A DNA stretch of 64,000 nt from contig NZ_CP025227.1 of NCBI RefSeq assembly GCF_004010955.1, positions 2,604,001 through 2,668,000 on the forward strand. Direction: 5' to 3'. Shown piece by piece: positions 37,697 through 46,289 of the stretch (its first letter is position 1; each line of letters starts with the position of its first letter). Under the pieces are notes generated by a model, which had not been told where the DNA came from, did not search any database, and saw nothing but the letters and a program-made list of their open reading frames with translations. A program made the position numbers and the translations under genes. This stretch comes from Actinomyces wuliandei (GTDB taxonomy: Bacteria > Actinomycetota > Actinomycetes > Actinomycetales > Actinomycetaceae).

Positions 37697-38914
37697 GTGA
37701 CCACGACATCCCACACGCTCTTCCGCCCCCGCACCCACCGTGCCCGCCGGGCGGCCGACCCGGGCCGACTTCGGATCGCCATGCTGGGGACACGCGGTGT
37801 CCCGGCACGCTACGGCGGCTTCGAGACCGCCGTCGAGGAGGTCGGCGCACGCCTGGTGGCACGAGGGCACCAGGTCCTCGTCTACTGCCGCAACCCCGAG
37901 CCGTCCACACCCCTGCCGCAGTTCTACCTGGGGATGCGCCTTGTCGAGCTCCCGGCTGTCAGAAGCCGCAGCCTGGAGACGCTGAGCCACACAGCGCTGT
38001 CAGTTGTCCACCTGCTACGGCGTACCCGCCCGGACATGGCCTTCGTCTTCAACTCCGCCAACGCCCCCTTCCTGCCGGCGCTACGAGCTGCCCGCGTGCC
38101 CGTCGCCACCCACGTTGACGGCCTGGAGTGGCAGCGAGGCAAGTGGGGCACCGCAGGCAGGCACTACTACCGGGCCGCCGAGGCCGCTGCCGTCCGCTTC
38201 TCGGACGCCCTCATCGCCGACGCCCAGGGCATCGCCGACTACTACGCCCAGGAGTTCGGTGCACCCACTGACCTTATCTCCTATGGCGCCCCTGTGATCA
38301 GGACAGGTACCTCCCGCCTGGCGGAGCTGGGCCTGGCCCCAGGCTCCTTCCACCTGGTTGTCGCCCGCTTCGAGGTAGAGAACCATGTCGATCTCATTGT
38401 GGAGGGCTACGTGCGCTCTGCTGCCAGGCTGCCGCTTGTCGTCGTCGGCTCCGCCCCCTACGCCGACGCCTACACCGCCCGGATCAGGTCCCTGGCGGAC
38501 TCCCGGGTCCGCCTGCTGGGCGGCGTCTGGGACCAGGAGCTGCTCGACGCCCTCTACTGCGGCGCGCTGGTCTACCTCCACGGGCACTCCGTGGGCGGCA
38601 CCAACCCTTCGCTGCTGCGAGCTATCGGCGCCGGAGCCGCCGTCGACGCCTTCGACGTCGGGTTCAACCGGGAGGTCCTGGGAGACACCGGCCGCTACTG
38701 GCGCACTCCCGAGGACGTCAGCGCCCTGGTGGCCTCCGCCGAGTCCGACCCCGGCGCCCAGGCTGATCGCGGTCAGGCCGCCCAGCGCCGCGCCCGCCTC
38801 TACGACTGGGACCAGGTCGCCGCCCGCTACGAGTCCCTGGCCCTCCGCCTGGCGCTGGGCGGCCCCGTAGCCATGCGCCCCTCCGGCCGACGCACCGGGA
38901 GGAGGAGCCTGTGA
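37697..38914 (+). CDS. Glycosyltransferase with DUF1972-type N-terminus (rhamnosyltransferase-like, GT4 fold)
   Basis: This 405-residue GT-B enzyme has RIAMLGTRGVPARYGGFETAVEEVGARLVARGHQVLVYCR at the N-terminus, the hallmark of DUF1972-type GT4 enzymes, many of which act as rhamnosyltransferases in polysaccharide synthesis. HVDGLEWQRGKWG and the nucleotide-sugar region (HGHSVGGTNPSLLRAIGAGAAVDAFDVGFNREVLGD) follow. GTG 37697 has AAAGG 5 nt upstream. The stop overlaps the next gene's start as GTGA, so the two transferases are translationally coupled and probably add consecutive sugars. The rhamnose assignment is tentative. Confidence 0.85.
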   Translation: MTTTSHTLFRPRTHRARRAADPGRLRIAMLGTRGVPARYGGFETAVEEVGARLVARGHQVLVYCRNPEPSTPLPQFYLGMRLVELPAVRSRSLETLSHTALSVVHLLRRTRPDMAFVFNSANAPFLPALRAARVPVATHVDGLEWQRGKWGTAGRHYYRAAEAAAVRFSDALIADAQGIADYYAQEFGAPTDLISYGAPVIRTGTSRLAELGLAPGSFHLVVARFEVENHVDLIVEGYVRSAARLPLVVVGSAPYADAYTARIRSLADSRVRLLGGVWDQELLDALYCGALVYLHGHSVGGTNPSLLRAIGAGAAVDAFDVGFNREVLGDTGRYWRTPEDVSALVASAESDPGAQADRGQAAQRRARLYDWDQVAARYESLALRLALGGPVAMRPSGRRTGRRSL

Positions 38915-40116
38915 GCACGATCCTGGTCGCCCACCCCTCCCCGGACCTCTACGGCTCCGACCTTCAGCTCGTCGAGACGGTCCGAGCCCTCCTCGGTGCC
39001 GGCCACACGGTCAAGGTGGCTCTTCCTACCGACGGCCCTCTGCGCCCTGTCCTACGCGCAGCCGGGGCGCAGGTCGCCGTCACGCCCTTCACGGTGCTGC
39101 GCAAGGCCCTGCTCACGGCAGGGGGGCTGACCTCGCTGGGACTCCACGCCGCAGTCGAGACCGACCGTCTTCGCCGACTGGTCCGCACCAGCGGAGCCGA
39201 CCTGGTCCTGACCAACACGGTGACGCTCCCGTGGTGGCCGCTGGCCGGGCGCGCCGCAGGCCTACCGGTCCTGGCCCACGTCCACGAGGCGGAGAGCACC
39301 CAGCACCGGGTCATCCGCTCCGGTCTCAACGCCCCGCTCCTCGCAGCCTCCAGGATCGTGGTCAACTCCTCGGCTGCCCGGGACGCGCTCCTGTCGGTCC
39401 TGCCCCGGCTGGCCTCCCGGACCACCGTGGTGCACAACGGTGTGGCGGGGCCACCCGAGCCCCTGGTACCGCTGCGTCGTCGTGAGGCAAACTCACCGCT
39501 CCATGTCGTCATGGTGGGGCGGTTGTCTCCTCGCAAGGGCGTGGACGTGGTCCTGGAGGCTGTGGCCCTGCTGCGTCGCGGCGGCACGGACGCCTCCCTG
39601 ACCGTGTGCGGCTCCGTCTTTCCCGGGTACGAGTGGTACGAGGAGGAGCTGCGTCGGCGGGCCGCGCAGCCGGACCTGGCCGGGCAGGTCCGCTTTCTCG
39701 GCTACGTCCACCCCACGTGGCCGGTGCTGGAGACGGCCGACGTCGTGACCGTCCCCTCCCGGGCGGAGCCCTTCGGCAACACGGCGGTGGAGGCCATGCA
39801 CGCGGGGCGGCCGCTGGTGGCCTCCCGGGTGCAGGGCCTGGCAGAGGTTGTCACTGACGGCGTGACCGGCCTCCTGGTCCCGCCCGAGGAACCGGCTGCC
39901 CTGGCCCAGGCCCTGGGCGACCTGGCGGCCCACCCGGGCAAGGCCGCCCTGCTGGCACGACAGGCTGCCGAGGACGCCGCAGCACGCTTCTCTGTCGAGG
40001 GCTACCGCGCCACCATGGTCGGCATCGTCGCCGAGTCCCTGGCCGACAGGGATGCTCCCGCGTGGTTTGTCAGACGACCACGGGGCAGCCAGGAAAGCCG
40101 GGGGGCGTGTGGGTGA
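38911..40116 (+). CDS. Glycosyltransferase family 4
   Basis: This 401-residue GT-B enzyme begins TILVAHPSPDLYGSDLQLVETVRALL and contains HVHEAES, VVNSSAARDAL, TTVVHNGV, VMVGRLSPRKGVDVVLEAVALL, and the donor-binding VPSRAEPFGNTAVEAMHAGRPLVASRVQGLAEVVTDGVTGLLVPP with the EPFGNTAVEAM (E-x7-E) motif. It is a retaining transferase using a nucleotide sugar; the sugar is unknown. It is coupled to the upstream DUF1972-type enzyme by a GTGA overlap. About 650 bp downstream is an inactivated insertion element. Confidence 0.9.
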   Translation: MSTILVAHPSPDLYGSDLQLVETVRALLGAGHTVKVALPTDGPLRPVLRAAGAQVAVTPFTVLRKALLTAGGLTSLGLHAAVETDRLRRLVRTSGADLVLTNTVTLPWWPLAGRAAGLPVLAHVHEAESTQHRVIRSGLNAPLLAASRIVVNSSAARDALLSVLPRLASRTTVVHNGVAGPPEPLVPLRRREANSPLHVVMVGRLSPRKGVDVVLEAVALLRRGGTDASLTVCGSVFPGYEWYEEELRRRAAQPDLAGQVRFLGYVHPTWPVLETADVVTVPSRAEPFGNTAVEAMHAGRPLVASRVQGLAEVVTDGVTGLLVPPEEPAALAQALGDLAAHPGKAALLARQAAEDAAARFSVEGYRATMVGIVAESLADRDAPAWFVRRPRGSQESRGACG

Positions 40117-40773
40117 GACTGGCTCGTGACTGTGGTGGGGGCTAGGTGTGCTTCCTCGGGAGGTTGTGCCGGGAGCTGGTTGCTGGTGCTGGTTCGAGGT
40201 CGGTGGGCGCCTGGTGGTCTGGGAGGGCCTGGCGCCGCGTGTGCTCGTTGTCACCTCTTCAGGGAAGGTGCCCCGTCCCAGGCCCCGGTTCTCGTGGCCA
40301 CGATCTCGTTGCCACGTCTTCGGGGAAGGGGTGGGGTTGTCCGTTTGGGTAGTTCTACCTCTGCGGGACCCGCGCGAGGTGGGCTGGCGCGGGCCAGGCC
40401 TGGGTGGAAGGTGTCAGGAGGGGAAGGACTGGTGCCAGCGCACCGGGACGTACTGGGACGCTGGCAGCGCCCTGGCGTGTGAGCCTGGCTGGCGCTGCTG
40501 CGTCTCACACCGACATCCTCCACCCAGGCGAGAGCGGTGCTAGGCAGGCCCGCACCGCTGCGCCCCACCTGGAACGGCCCCGACACGTACACGCCCCACC
40601 CCAGCCAGCCTCCAGCAGACCCCGGCCAGCCCCCAGCGGTCTCAGGCTCCCGCTGGTCTCGACCTCCCGGCAGTCTCAGGCCCCGCTCGCACGGGCCGCC
40701 CACACCCCTCAGACGTCAAGACCGCGTCAGCGTCAGTCATCAGTGCCCCGGTCAGGTGACGCGAGCGTCGTAG
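40117..40773. other. Non-coding region with imperfect direct repeats
   Basis: About 650 bp between the GT4 gene and the IS remnant. No frame has convincing coding character. Two 27-bp units (40244-40270 and 40305-40331) match at 23 of 27 positions with a 61-bp period, and a 12-bp perfect palindrome TCGTGGCCACGA lies at 40292-40303. The region may be debris from past insertions. Confidence 0.45.
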
Positions 40774-42324
40774 CCTTGTTGTTTCGTGGGTGGGGTGGGT
40801 GGGGTTGTGGGGGTTCGGGCTTGTTGGGGTGGGGTTGGTTGTGGCGTGTGGGTGTGGCGGGGTGGGGCGTGTGGTCGCGGTGGGTGGGCCTTGCCTGCTG
40901 GCGGGGTCCTTCCTGGGGGTCGTGGGTGGGTGGTGGTTTGCTGGTGCTGTGGGTCGGCGTGCGCGCAGGGTGGTGATCGCTGGGGTCAGCAGGTCGGCGA
41001 AGGGGGCTGGGGGTCTTGCAGCGGGTGGTGGCGCGCCGCGCGTGGCGCGTGATGACAGCTGGCACGCTGGGCAGGCGGTGGCGCACGGGCTTGGGCGCCC
41101 ACCTGCGGGCGGGGTGGTCTGCCAGGCAGAGCACCTGCGCCCAGGCGAGGGTGTCGCGGGCCAGGGCCACGACCTGGCACCAGGTGCGGTTGGCCGCGAG
41201 GGCCTGCAGCAGCACGCGGTCGACCCCGGTGCCCTGCGCGGCGGACACGGTCCTCACACCTGGCCCGCTGGCGGTGGCCTGCCTCCAGGTCGGCGGGCTG
41301 GCCGGTCCTGGTGCTGGTCCCAAAGGCGGTCAGCCGGCAGCCGTCGACGTCGTCGAGCCTGGGCCGGGCGCCGGGGCGCGGTCTTTCGCGGCGCACGATG
41401 ACACGCGTGGCCCTGGGCCACCCGCCCACGTCGACCAGGTCCGTCAGCCCTGCCACGTCCGCCGCCTCGCGGGAGCCGCGTCGGCGCCGCAGGCAGGGGT
41501 CCAGGCCTGGGCGGGGACCAGCCTGCAGGCCCGCGACATGTCACTGGGCAGGGTGAGTCCGACGCTGCAGGACACCCCTCTGCGCTCCAGGGCGGCCAAG
41601 GTGGCCTTGGTCCCACCAGCAGCGTCGGTGCGCACGAGCACCTTGCGTCCGGGCCCGGGGCCCAGGCCCACACGGGCCAGCACCACGGCGATGACAGCCT
41701 CATGGTCGGCGGCGGTGTCCGACCCCGCGCTCGCGGGCCGCAGCATGACCGCGGCGTTCTCGCCAGCACCTTGGGGACCGTGGTCGGTCCACGCGGTCAA
41801 GGGACGGAGCCCAAAGCCCCTTCCTGCCCTTCTTGAAGGTCGGTGCCACCCCCCTCCTTCATTGTCAGGGTGGGCGGTGACCAAGGTGGCGCCGGTATCA
41901 GTGACCAGCGGCCGCTGGGCGCTGACAGCGGCCGTCAGCGCCCACGCTCCGGCCAGGGTCCAGCCCGCGCGGCGCGCCCTGGCCAGGACCACCGCGCGCT
42001 CAACCACCAGCGACAGCGCCAGGTCGAGGACGACCTTGACCGGGTCATGGCGCGCCAGCAGCCTGGACCACGGCGCCAGAACCTGTGACAGCAGCACGTC
42101 CAGCCCGCGGGCGCGCACCGTCTCGGCCAGCAGCACTCCACCACCATGAGCAAGCACGTTGACCCAGCCGGTCCCGACACCCACCAACAAGCACAACCCT
42201 GCTGCAGTCCCCACCTCGAAGGTGTCCCTCCCCTGAAACACGACAGACCCCAACAACCCACACCACTCCAGACGAAACGACACCTTCACCCCCGCCTCAG
42301 CCCCTCAACCACGAAACCCCGAGG
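40774..42324 (-). mobile_element. Degenerate IS1380-family insertion sequence
   Basis: The element is bounded by imperfect 19-bp inverted repeats: CCTTGTTGTTTCGTGGGTG at 40774-40792, and CCTCGGGGTTTCGTGGTTG read inward from 42324. They match at 15 of 19 positions. The length of ~1.55 kb is slightly below typical IS1380 elements and agrees with an internal deletion in the transposase. No target-site duplication is recognisable (GTAG left, CCAG right). It encodes only a broken transposase, so it is immobile unless helped in trans. Confidence 0.72.
40830..42289 (-). pseudogene. IS1380-family transposase, frameshifted and internally deleted
   Basis: Three minus-strand frames together give an IS1380-type DDE transposase. 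Segment one (42289 to ~41470) has GGGVLLAETVRARGLDVLLS, TLVTAHPDNEG, FGLRPLTAWTDHGPQGAGE and PGRKVLVRTDAAGGTK. Segment two (~41460 to ~41245) has GLTDLVDVGGWPRATRVIVRRERP, VDGCRLTAF and RARCEDRVR. Segment three (~41245 to ~40860) has QGTGVDRVLLQALAANRTWCQVVALA and ARRWAPKPVRHRL. Two frameshifts are therefore needed. The family's DxDATLVTAH motif reads DTGATLVTAH, losing the second Asp, and ~80-90 residues between LDLALSL and the WxLAG region are missing. The gene is clearly inactive. Exact ends of each segment are approximate. Confidence 0.82.
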
Positions 42325-42426
42325 CCAGGCCGCATCATGCCCGAACCCCTCACCCACTACCCGCCCCGTACACAACCTCACAAGGAAGTACACCTAGGCC
42401 GCTAAGACCCAACCCCACACCCGCAC

Positions 42427-43371
42427 CTAGGTCGGCGTCCACGACCCCGCCCTCAGTGCGGGCCTCAGCGGGTCCACCACCCCTCCCAGGCTCAGGTCCA
42501 CCCGTCCCTCCAGGGGTTGCCCGGGGCGCTCGAAGGGGACCAGGCCGTCGCACAGGAGCACCGCCATCTCGACAAAGCTGGAGTGCGCGGCCCCGACAAG
42601 GTGCTGTGCACCGGCAAGCAGATAGAGGTCCGCCACTGCGGAGCGCACACCCTGGGTCGTGTTGTAGCCGCCCTTGCCCTCCAGGGCCAGGCACCCGTCA
42701 AACTCCTCCATGAGCCTGTCCTGCCCCTCCCTGGTGTCGCAGGACAGGAAGAAGGCCACCTCCGGGTGCTCGGAGCGGATCTGGCGCATCCGCTGCACGA
42801 ACCACTCCAGGGGCGAGGAGCACAGGGTACGGGTGTGGGACACGCGGTGGGTACGCACCTGGACCCCGACGTAGGGACGTCCCCGAAGGCGGCTGTCGTA
42901 GAAGGAGCGCACCACCTCAGCCACAGGGCTGACCGGCGTAAGCTCGCGCAGGTAGTGCCCCCAGGGTCGTGGGGTGTGGGCACCGCCCCATCCGGCCGCG
43001 CGGGCCGTGTCATCTGCCTGACCCTGCCAGGCGGGGTCCTCCCACGTCACCGGCAGGCCGTGGGAGCGGATCTGCCACAGGTGCTCACTTCGCAGCCCGG
43101 GTCCCAGAAGGACGCCTGAAGGCGGCCGGAACGGGGCGCGGGCAGCCAGTGCTGCGGAGACCAGGCGGGGAACCCGCCGCCCTGCCCTGAACACCCACAG
43201 GTCCTCCATACGTGGTCCGAAGGACTTCCCAGTGCTCCACACGTAGTACAGGTCGCGCCCCTCTGCCTCAGCCAGGGCCTGGGCCGACAGCAGGGCGCGG
43301 ACACGGTTGCCCAGCCCGTCAAGGCGGCCCGTGCGGACCAGAAGCGCCTGACGGCCAGTCAAGAGCGGCAT
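42427..43371 (-). CDS. Putative fucosyltransferase-like (NodZ/O-FucT-type) glycosyltransferase
   Basis: This 314-residue protein has the N-terminal GLGNRVRALLSAQALAEAEGRDLYYVW, typical of GDP-fucose-dependent alpha-fucosyltransferases where G-x-G-N-R/Q opens the donor-side fold. It then has YVGVQVRTHRVSH, which resembles the conserved HxR-type motif region, FFLSCDTREGQDRLMEEF, and a late DLYLLAGAQHLVGAAHSSFVEMAVLL segment similar to the D-x3-L-x13-S-S-F motif of GT11/GT23-type enzymes. It probably decorates the surface polysaccharide with fucose or a related 6-deoxyhexose, but no GDP-fucose synthesis genes are in the window. The start at 43371 (ATG) lacks a strong ribosome site. Confidence 0.68.
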   Translation of the reverse strand: MPLLTGRQALLVRTGRLDGLGNRVRALLSAQALAEAEGRDLYYVWSTGKSFGPRMEDLWVFRAGRRVPRLVSAALAARAPFRPPSGVLLGPGLRSEHLWQIRSHGLPVTWEDPAWQGQADDTARAAGWGGAHTPRPWGHYLRELTPVSPVAEVVRSFYDSRLRGRPYVGVQVRTHRVSHTRTLCSSPLEWFVQRMRQIRSEHPEVAFFLSCDTREGQDRLMEEFDGCLALEGKGGYNTTQGVRSAVADLYLLAGAQHLVGAAHSSFVEMAVLLCDGLVPFERPGQPLEGRVDLSLGGVVDPLRPALRAGSWTPT

Positions 43372-43513
43372 AGTACCTCCTGGCTCCCTGCCTTCCGGGG
43401 CGGGAGCAACCCCTGTGCCGAGTGCGCCCAGAGCGCTCAGCGTGTGCGGCCCCGCCCGGGCGCGCAGTCCTGGCTCTTCCGCACGAGGTCACTCACCCGA
43501 TGTCACCCACCGG

Positions 43514-44230
43514 TTACAGCCGCCTCATCTCAAGATACCACTTGGGCAGGGCCAGAAGGACATAACCAGCATAGCCCAGAAGCATCAGGCCGTAGACCCA
43601 GATAAAAACCACGGGTGAGAACCGGGCCGCCAGGACCAGGCACAGGAGCCCGTAGTCGGTAGGTACCGACAGCACAGACTTGAGCATGCCAGCCCGCCCC
43701 TCGTCGCGAGCCAGGGGCGTCCCCCCGTGGTAGCGCAGCTGGTAGGTGAGGATGTAGCTGAAGAAGTGGACGTTCTGGACCGCCCCGAAGGCCAGGGGCA
43801 CGAGCAGCAGTGTGTCGGGCAGTCCGGAGAACCGGTAGAGGCCTACCGCAACCGCTCCGTGGATGGTCGCAAGCTTGACCGCGTCAGCGACGTGGTCAAG
43901 CCACTCCCCTGCTTTAGACCCCCCGTGACGCAGGCGGGCGAGCTGGCCGTCCGCAGAGTCCAGTGCATAGCCGAGCATGAGCAGCAGGGAGGTGACTGTC
44001 GCCGTTGCCACCGTAGGCCGCCACAGGGCGATCAGCAGTATCCCTGCGGCCGTGCACAGGCCGGACAGGCAGGTGACCTGGTCCGGCGTCATCCCCAGGC
44101 GGTGGGCGACAGCCGCCAGGACCCGGCCGACGGGGCGGTTGACAAGCCGGGAGTACAAGGGTGCCCCCGCCCGGGACTTCTGCGCGCCGGACAGGGCGCG
44201 GATGTTCTCAGCGACGCTCGTCGTGGTCAT
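43514..44230 (-). CDS. CDP-alcohol phosphatidyltransferase family membrane protein
   Basis: This 238-residue integral membrane enzyme has the signature DSADGQLARLRHGGSKAGEWLDHVADA, matching D-x2-D-G-x2-A-R-x8-G-x3-D-x3-D of the family. Around it are hydrophobic helices (PDQVTCLSGLCTAAGILLIAL, TATVTSLLLMLGYAL and C-terminal VFIWVYGLMLLGYAGYVLLAL). Members transfer a phosphoalcohol from a CDP-linked donor to an alcohol acceptor. Its place in a polysaccharide cluster, with a cytidylyltransferase gene 3.5 kb away, suggests modification of a glycan or glycolipid rather than bulk phospholipid synthesis (inference). ATG 44230 has GAGGAGGG 5 nt upstream. It overlaps the flippase gene by 23 bp. Confidence 0.85.
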   Translation of the reverse strand: MTTTSVAENIRALSGAQKSRAGAPLYSRLVNRPVGRVLAAVAHRLGMTPDQVTCLSGLCTAAGILLIALWRPTVATATVTSLLLMLGYALDSADGQLARLRHGGSKAGEWLDHVADAVKLATIHGAVAVGLYRFSGLPDTLLLVPLAFGAVQNVHFFSYILTYQLRYHGGTPLARDEGRAGMLKSVLSVPTDYGLLCLVLAARFSPVVFIWVYGLMLLGYAGYVLLALPKWYLEMRRL

Positions 44231-45782
44231 GGTGACCCTCCTCGGGTGGGGACAGTACAGGTTGGCCCCCTGAAGGGGCAGGAGCAGCACCGGGTTCCTG
44301 GGTGGGCTCCTGGGTGTCGTGGGCACTGTCCTGGCCACCCACGTCATCATCTGCGGCCCCCGAGGCGTCCACGGCCTCCATGCCACCGTCGGAACCGGAC
44401 CAGCCCGCCCGCCGACGGCGAAGGTCGCGACGCACCCACCAAGCGTAGGGAAGGATCTGGCACAGGACCACCGAGACGAGGGAGCCGACGATAGGACCTG
44501 CCGCACCCATCGGTGCGATGAGCAGCCAGGACAGGGCGAGGTTGGCGGGTACGAGCACCAGGACCGGCCCTACCTGGAACTGGAGGCCCCGCGGGTCGGT
44601 CATGTACATGCCCAGAGGCTGCTTGGCCGCCTCGACGGCGACATAGAGGACGTAGGCACCCACAAGCGCTACGGGCAGCGTGATCTCCCCGTCCGACAGG
44701 ACCCGGGCGGCCCAGGGGGTCGCCCCCGCCAGCAGCAGAGCGGCCAGCAGGCCCGCCCCCGCGAAGGCTGCTGCGGGCCTGAAGGGGCTCTCGGTGCGCC
44801 GGTCCGCCCGCGCCCTGGCGAACAGCGGCCACATGGCCACACCGGTAACCATGACCGTCTGGGTCAGGAGGTTGAACAAGGTCGCGGCCAGGTTGTACTG
44901 GGCCAGGGCGTCAGGAGCCCCCAGGTGGGACAGGAGGAGGCGGTCAGTCTGGAAGGCGACCGGGATCACCAGAGACTGCACCAGCTGAGGCCCCGCTGTC
45001 CCACGGACGCTGACCCCACGGACGCTGCGCACACGGGGCACGTCGCGCACCGCCTCACGCAGCAGCGGGCTGGTAGCACGCCAGGCCACGACGACGCAGA
45101 TGACCGAGACCAGGACATTGGCGAGGTAGGAGTAGACCGACACCGCGTTGCCGGCACCGGTGCGGGTCACCACGGCCGCCAGCAGCATGCAGGTCATGGC
45201 GGGCGAGACCACACCCTGGCTGATGACCTGGGTCGCCGAGCGGCCCAGGCCGATGACGACACGCTGCCCCACGGACAGGGGAAGAGCCGCCGCGTAGACC
45301 AGGAGGCAGAGGGTAGCCGTCCTGCCGCCGCCCTCCATGAGGCGCGCACCCAGGAGGGCAGGCCACAGCCCCAGGAGGCCGATGACCACGCCCGCCGTGG
45401 CGATCACCAGGGCCGAGCACAGCAGCACCCGGATCGCCGTGGTGATGGTACGTCGTACCAGCGAGTCCCGGGCAGGGTCCGCCGAGCTCGCCACGGCGTT
45501 GAGGATCACCGCCCCGATCCCCAGGTCGGTGAAGGGCATGAGGTTGGGGAACGTGGCCAGCAGGCCGTACTGGGCGTAGGCATCAGTGCCGAAGTGCCCG
45601 ATGATGAGACGGGTGTTGACCAGGCCGAACAGTCCCGAGACCCCCATCACCACCACCTTGGCCGCCGCAGTGCGACCGACGGACGACCAGGCGCTGCGTC
45701 CCGCAGGACGCTCGCCCCGGCCGCCGGCCGTCTCCCGCCCACCCGCAGCGGCGACGCCGCCAGGGAACCTCATCCTCCTCAT
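44208..45782 (-). CDS. Wzx-type oligosaccharide flippase (MOP superfamily)
   Basis: This 524-residue polytopic protein has about 12-14 hydrophobic segments between residues ~35 and ~465. It shows an early KVVVMGVSGLFGLVNTRLIIGHFGTDAYAQYGLL segment characteristic of Wzx/polysaccharide-transport proteins and a Gly/Ala/Asp-rich hydrophilic C-terminal tail. It would flip undecaprenyl-linked repeat units across the membrane for the Wzy-like polymerase. ATG 45782 and the in-frame ATG three codons later (45773) are both possible; AGGAG spacing favours the second. It overlaps the CDP-alcohol transferase gene start and is probably the first gene of a three-gene minus-strand operon. Confidence 0.85.
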   Translation of the reverse strand: MRRMRFPGGVAAAGGRETAGGRGERPAGRSAWSSVGRTAAAKVVVMGVSGLFGLVNTRLIIGHFGTDAYAQYGLLATFPNLMPFTDLGIGAVILNAVASSADPARDSLVRRTITTAIRVLLCSALVIATAGVVIGLLGLWPALLGARLMEGGGRTATLCLLVYAAALPLSVGQRVVIGLGRSATQVISQGVVSPAMTCMLLAAVVTRTGAGNAVSVYSYLANVLVSVICVVVAWRATSPLLREAVRDVPRVRSVRGVSVRGTAGPQLVQSLVIPVAFQTDRLLLSHLGAPDALAQYNLAATLFNLLTQTVMVTGVAMWPLFARARADRRTESPFRPAAAFAGAGLLAALLLAGATPWAARVLSDGEITLPVALVGAYVLYVAVEAAKQPLGMYMTDPRGLQFQVGPVLVLVPANLALSWLLIAPMGAAGPIVGSLVSVVLCQILPYAWWVRRDLRRRRAGWSGSDGGMEAVDASGAADDDVGGQDSAHDTQEPTQEPGAAPAPSGGQPVLSPPEEGHHDHDERR

Positions 45783-46289
45783 GCTCCTCTGCTCACGCTC
45801 CTCGGCTCGTAGTCACCGGCGCCGCACACCCCGCCCCGGGCGGCGGGCACCAGGTAGATGATTGCCCAGCCGAGGCCCCGACGCGAGCCGAGGCTCCGCA
45901 CGGACCGTCCACCCACAGGCCGAGGAAGACCCGCGAGGTCCGGGACAAAGATCAGCCTAACGTCAGTTTCTTTATCAACCCGTGATTTTTTCAACGTGGC
46001 GCCACAACATTTGGAGGGCAGCCACAAAACGGCTCAACTGCAAGCGCTCCCAGGGATCCTGAACACTTCCTGGACGCTCCCTCTCCACATGGTGCAGACA
46101 GGCTGCCGTTGCAAGGCTGAGACGTCGTGTAGCATTTTAATATCCAGCAATCCAGGGAGCGCCACTGCGATCTTTGCCACTTACCACATAATCCGTCGCA
46201 GATATCAGTAGCATTCATGAAATCGCGGGGGCGACAGGCTCCCCAGCCGACTCGCCTCTGCCCCTACACAGACCCTCACGGAGCCCGCC
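45783..46289. other. Divergent, relatively AT-rich regulatory region
   Basis: About 500 bp between the flippase gene (-) and the initiating transferase gene (+). The stretch 45955-46220 is markedly richer in A+T than the surrounding DNA (for example around 45967-46015 and 46130-46160, with ATTTTAATAT near 46134). It is the obvious place for divergent polysaccharide promoters. TTGCAA near 46112 could be a -35, but I could not settle on a -10. No gene was seen. Confidence 0.45.

Noticed and set aside
40786..41401. Plus-strand open frames of 200 codons in the IS region
   Set aside because: They are antisense to the transposase remnant and are rich in Gly/Val/Trp from G-runs. The minus-strand frames show the real IS1380 signature.
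42427..45782. Teichoic-acid synthesis locus (TagB/TagF type)
   Set aside because: A TagD-like gene and a CDP-alcohol transferase are present, but no TagB/TagF polymerase or TagGH transporter was seen; the Wzx/Wzy set fits a repeat-unit polysaccharide.
45858..46211. 117-codon plus-strand frame in the divergent region
   Set aside because: No ribosome site, no coding bias and no recognisable domain; it crosses the AT-rich promoter region.
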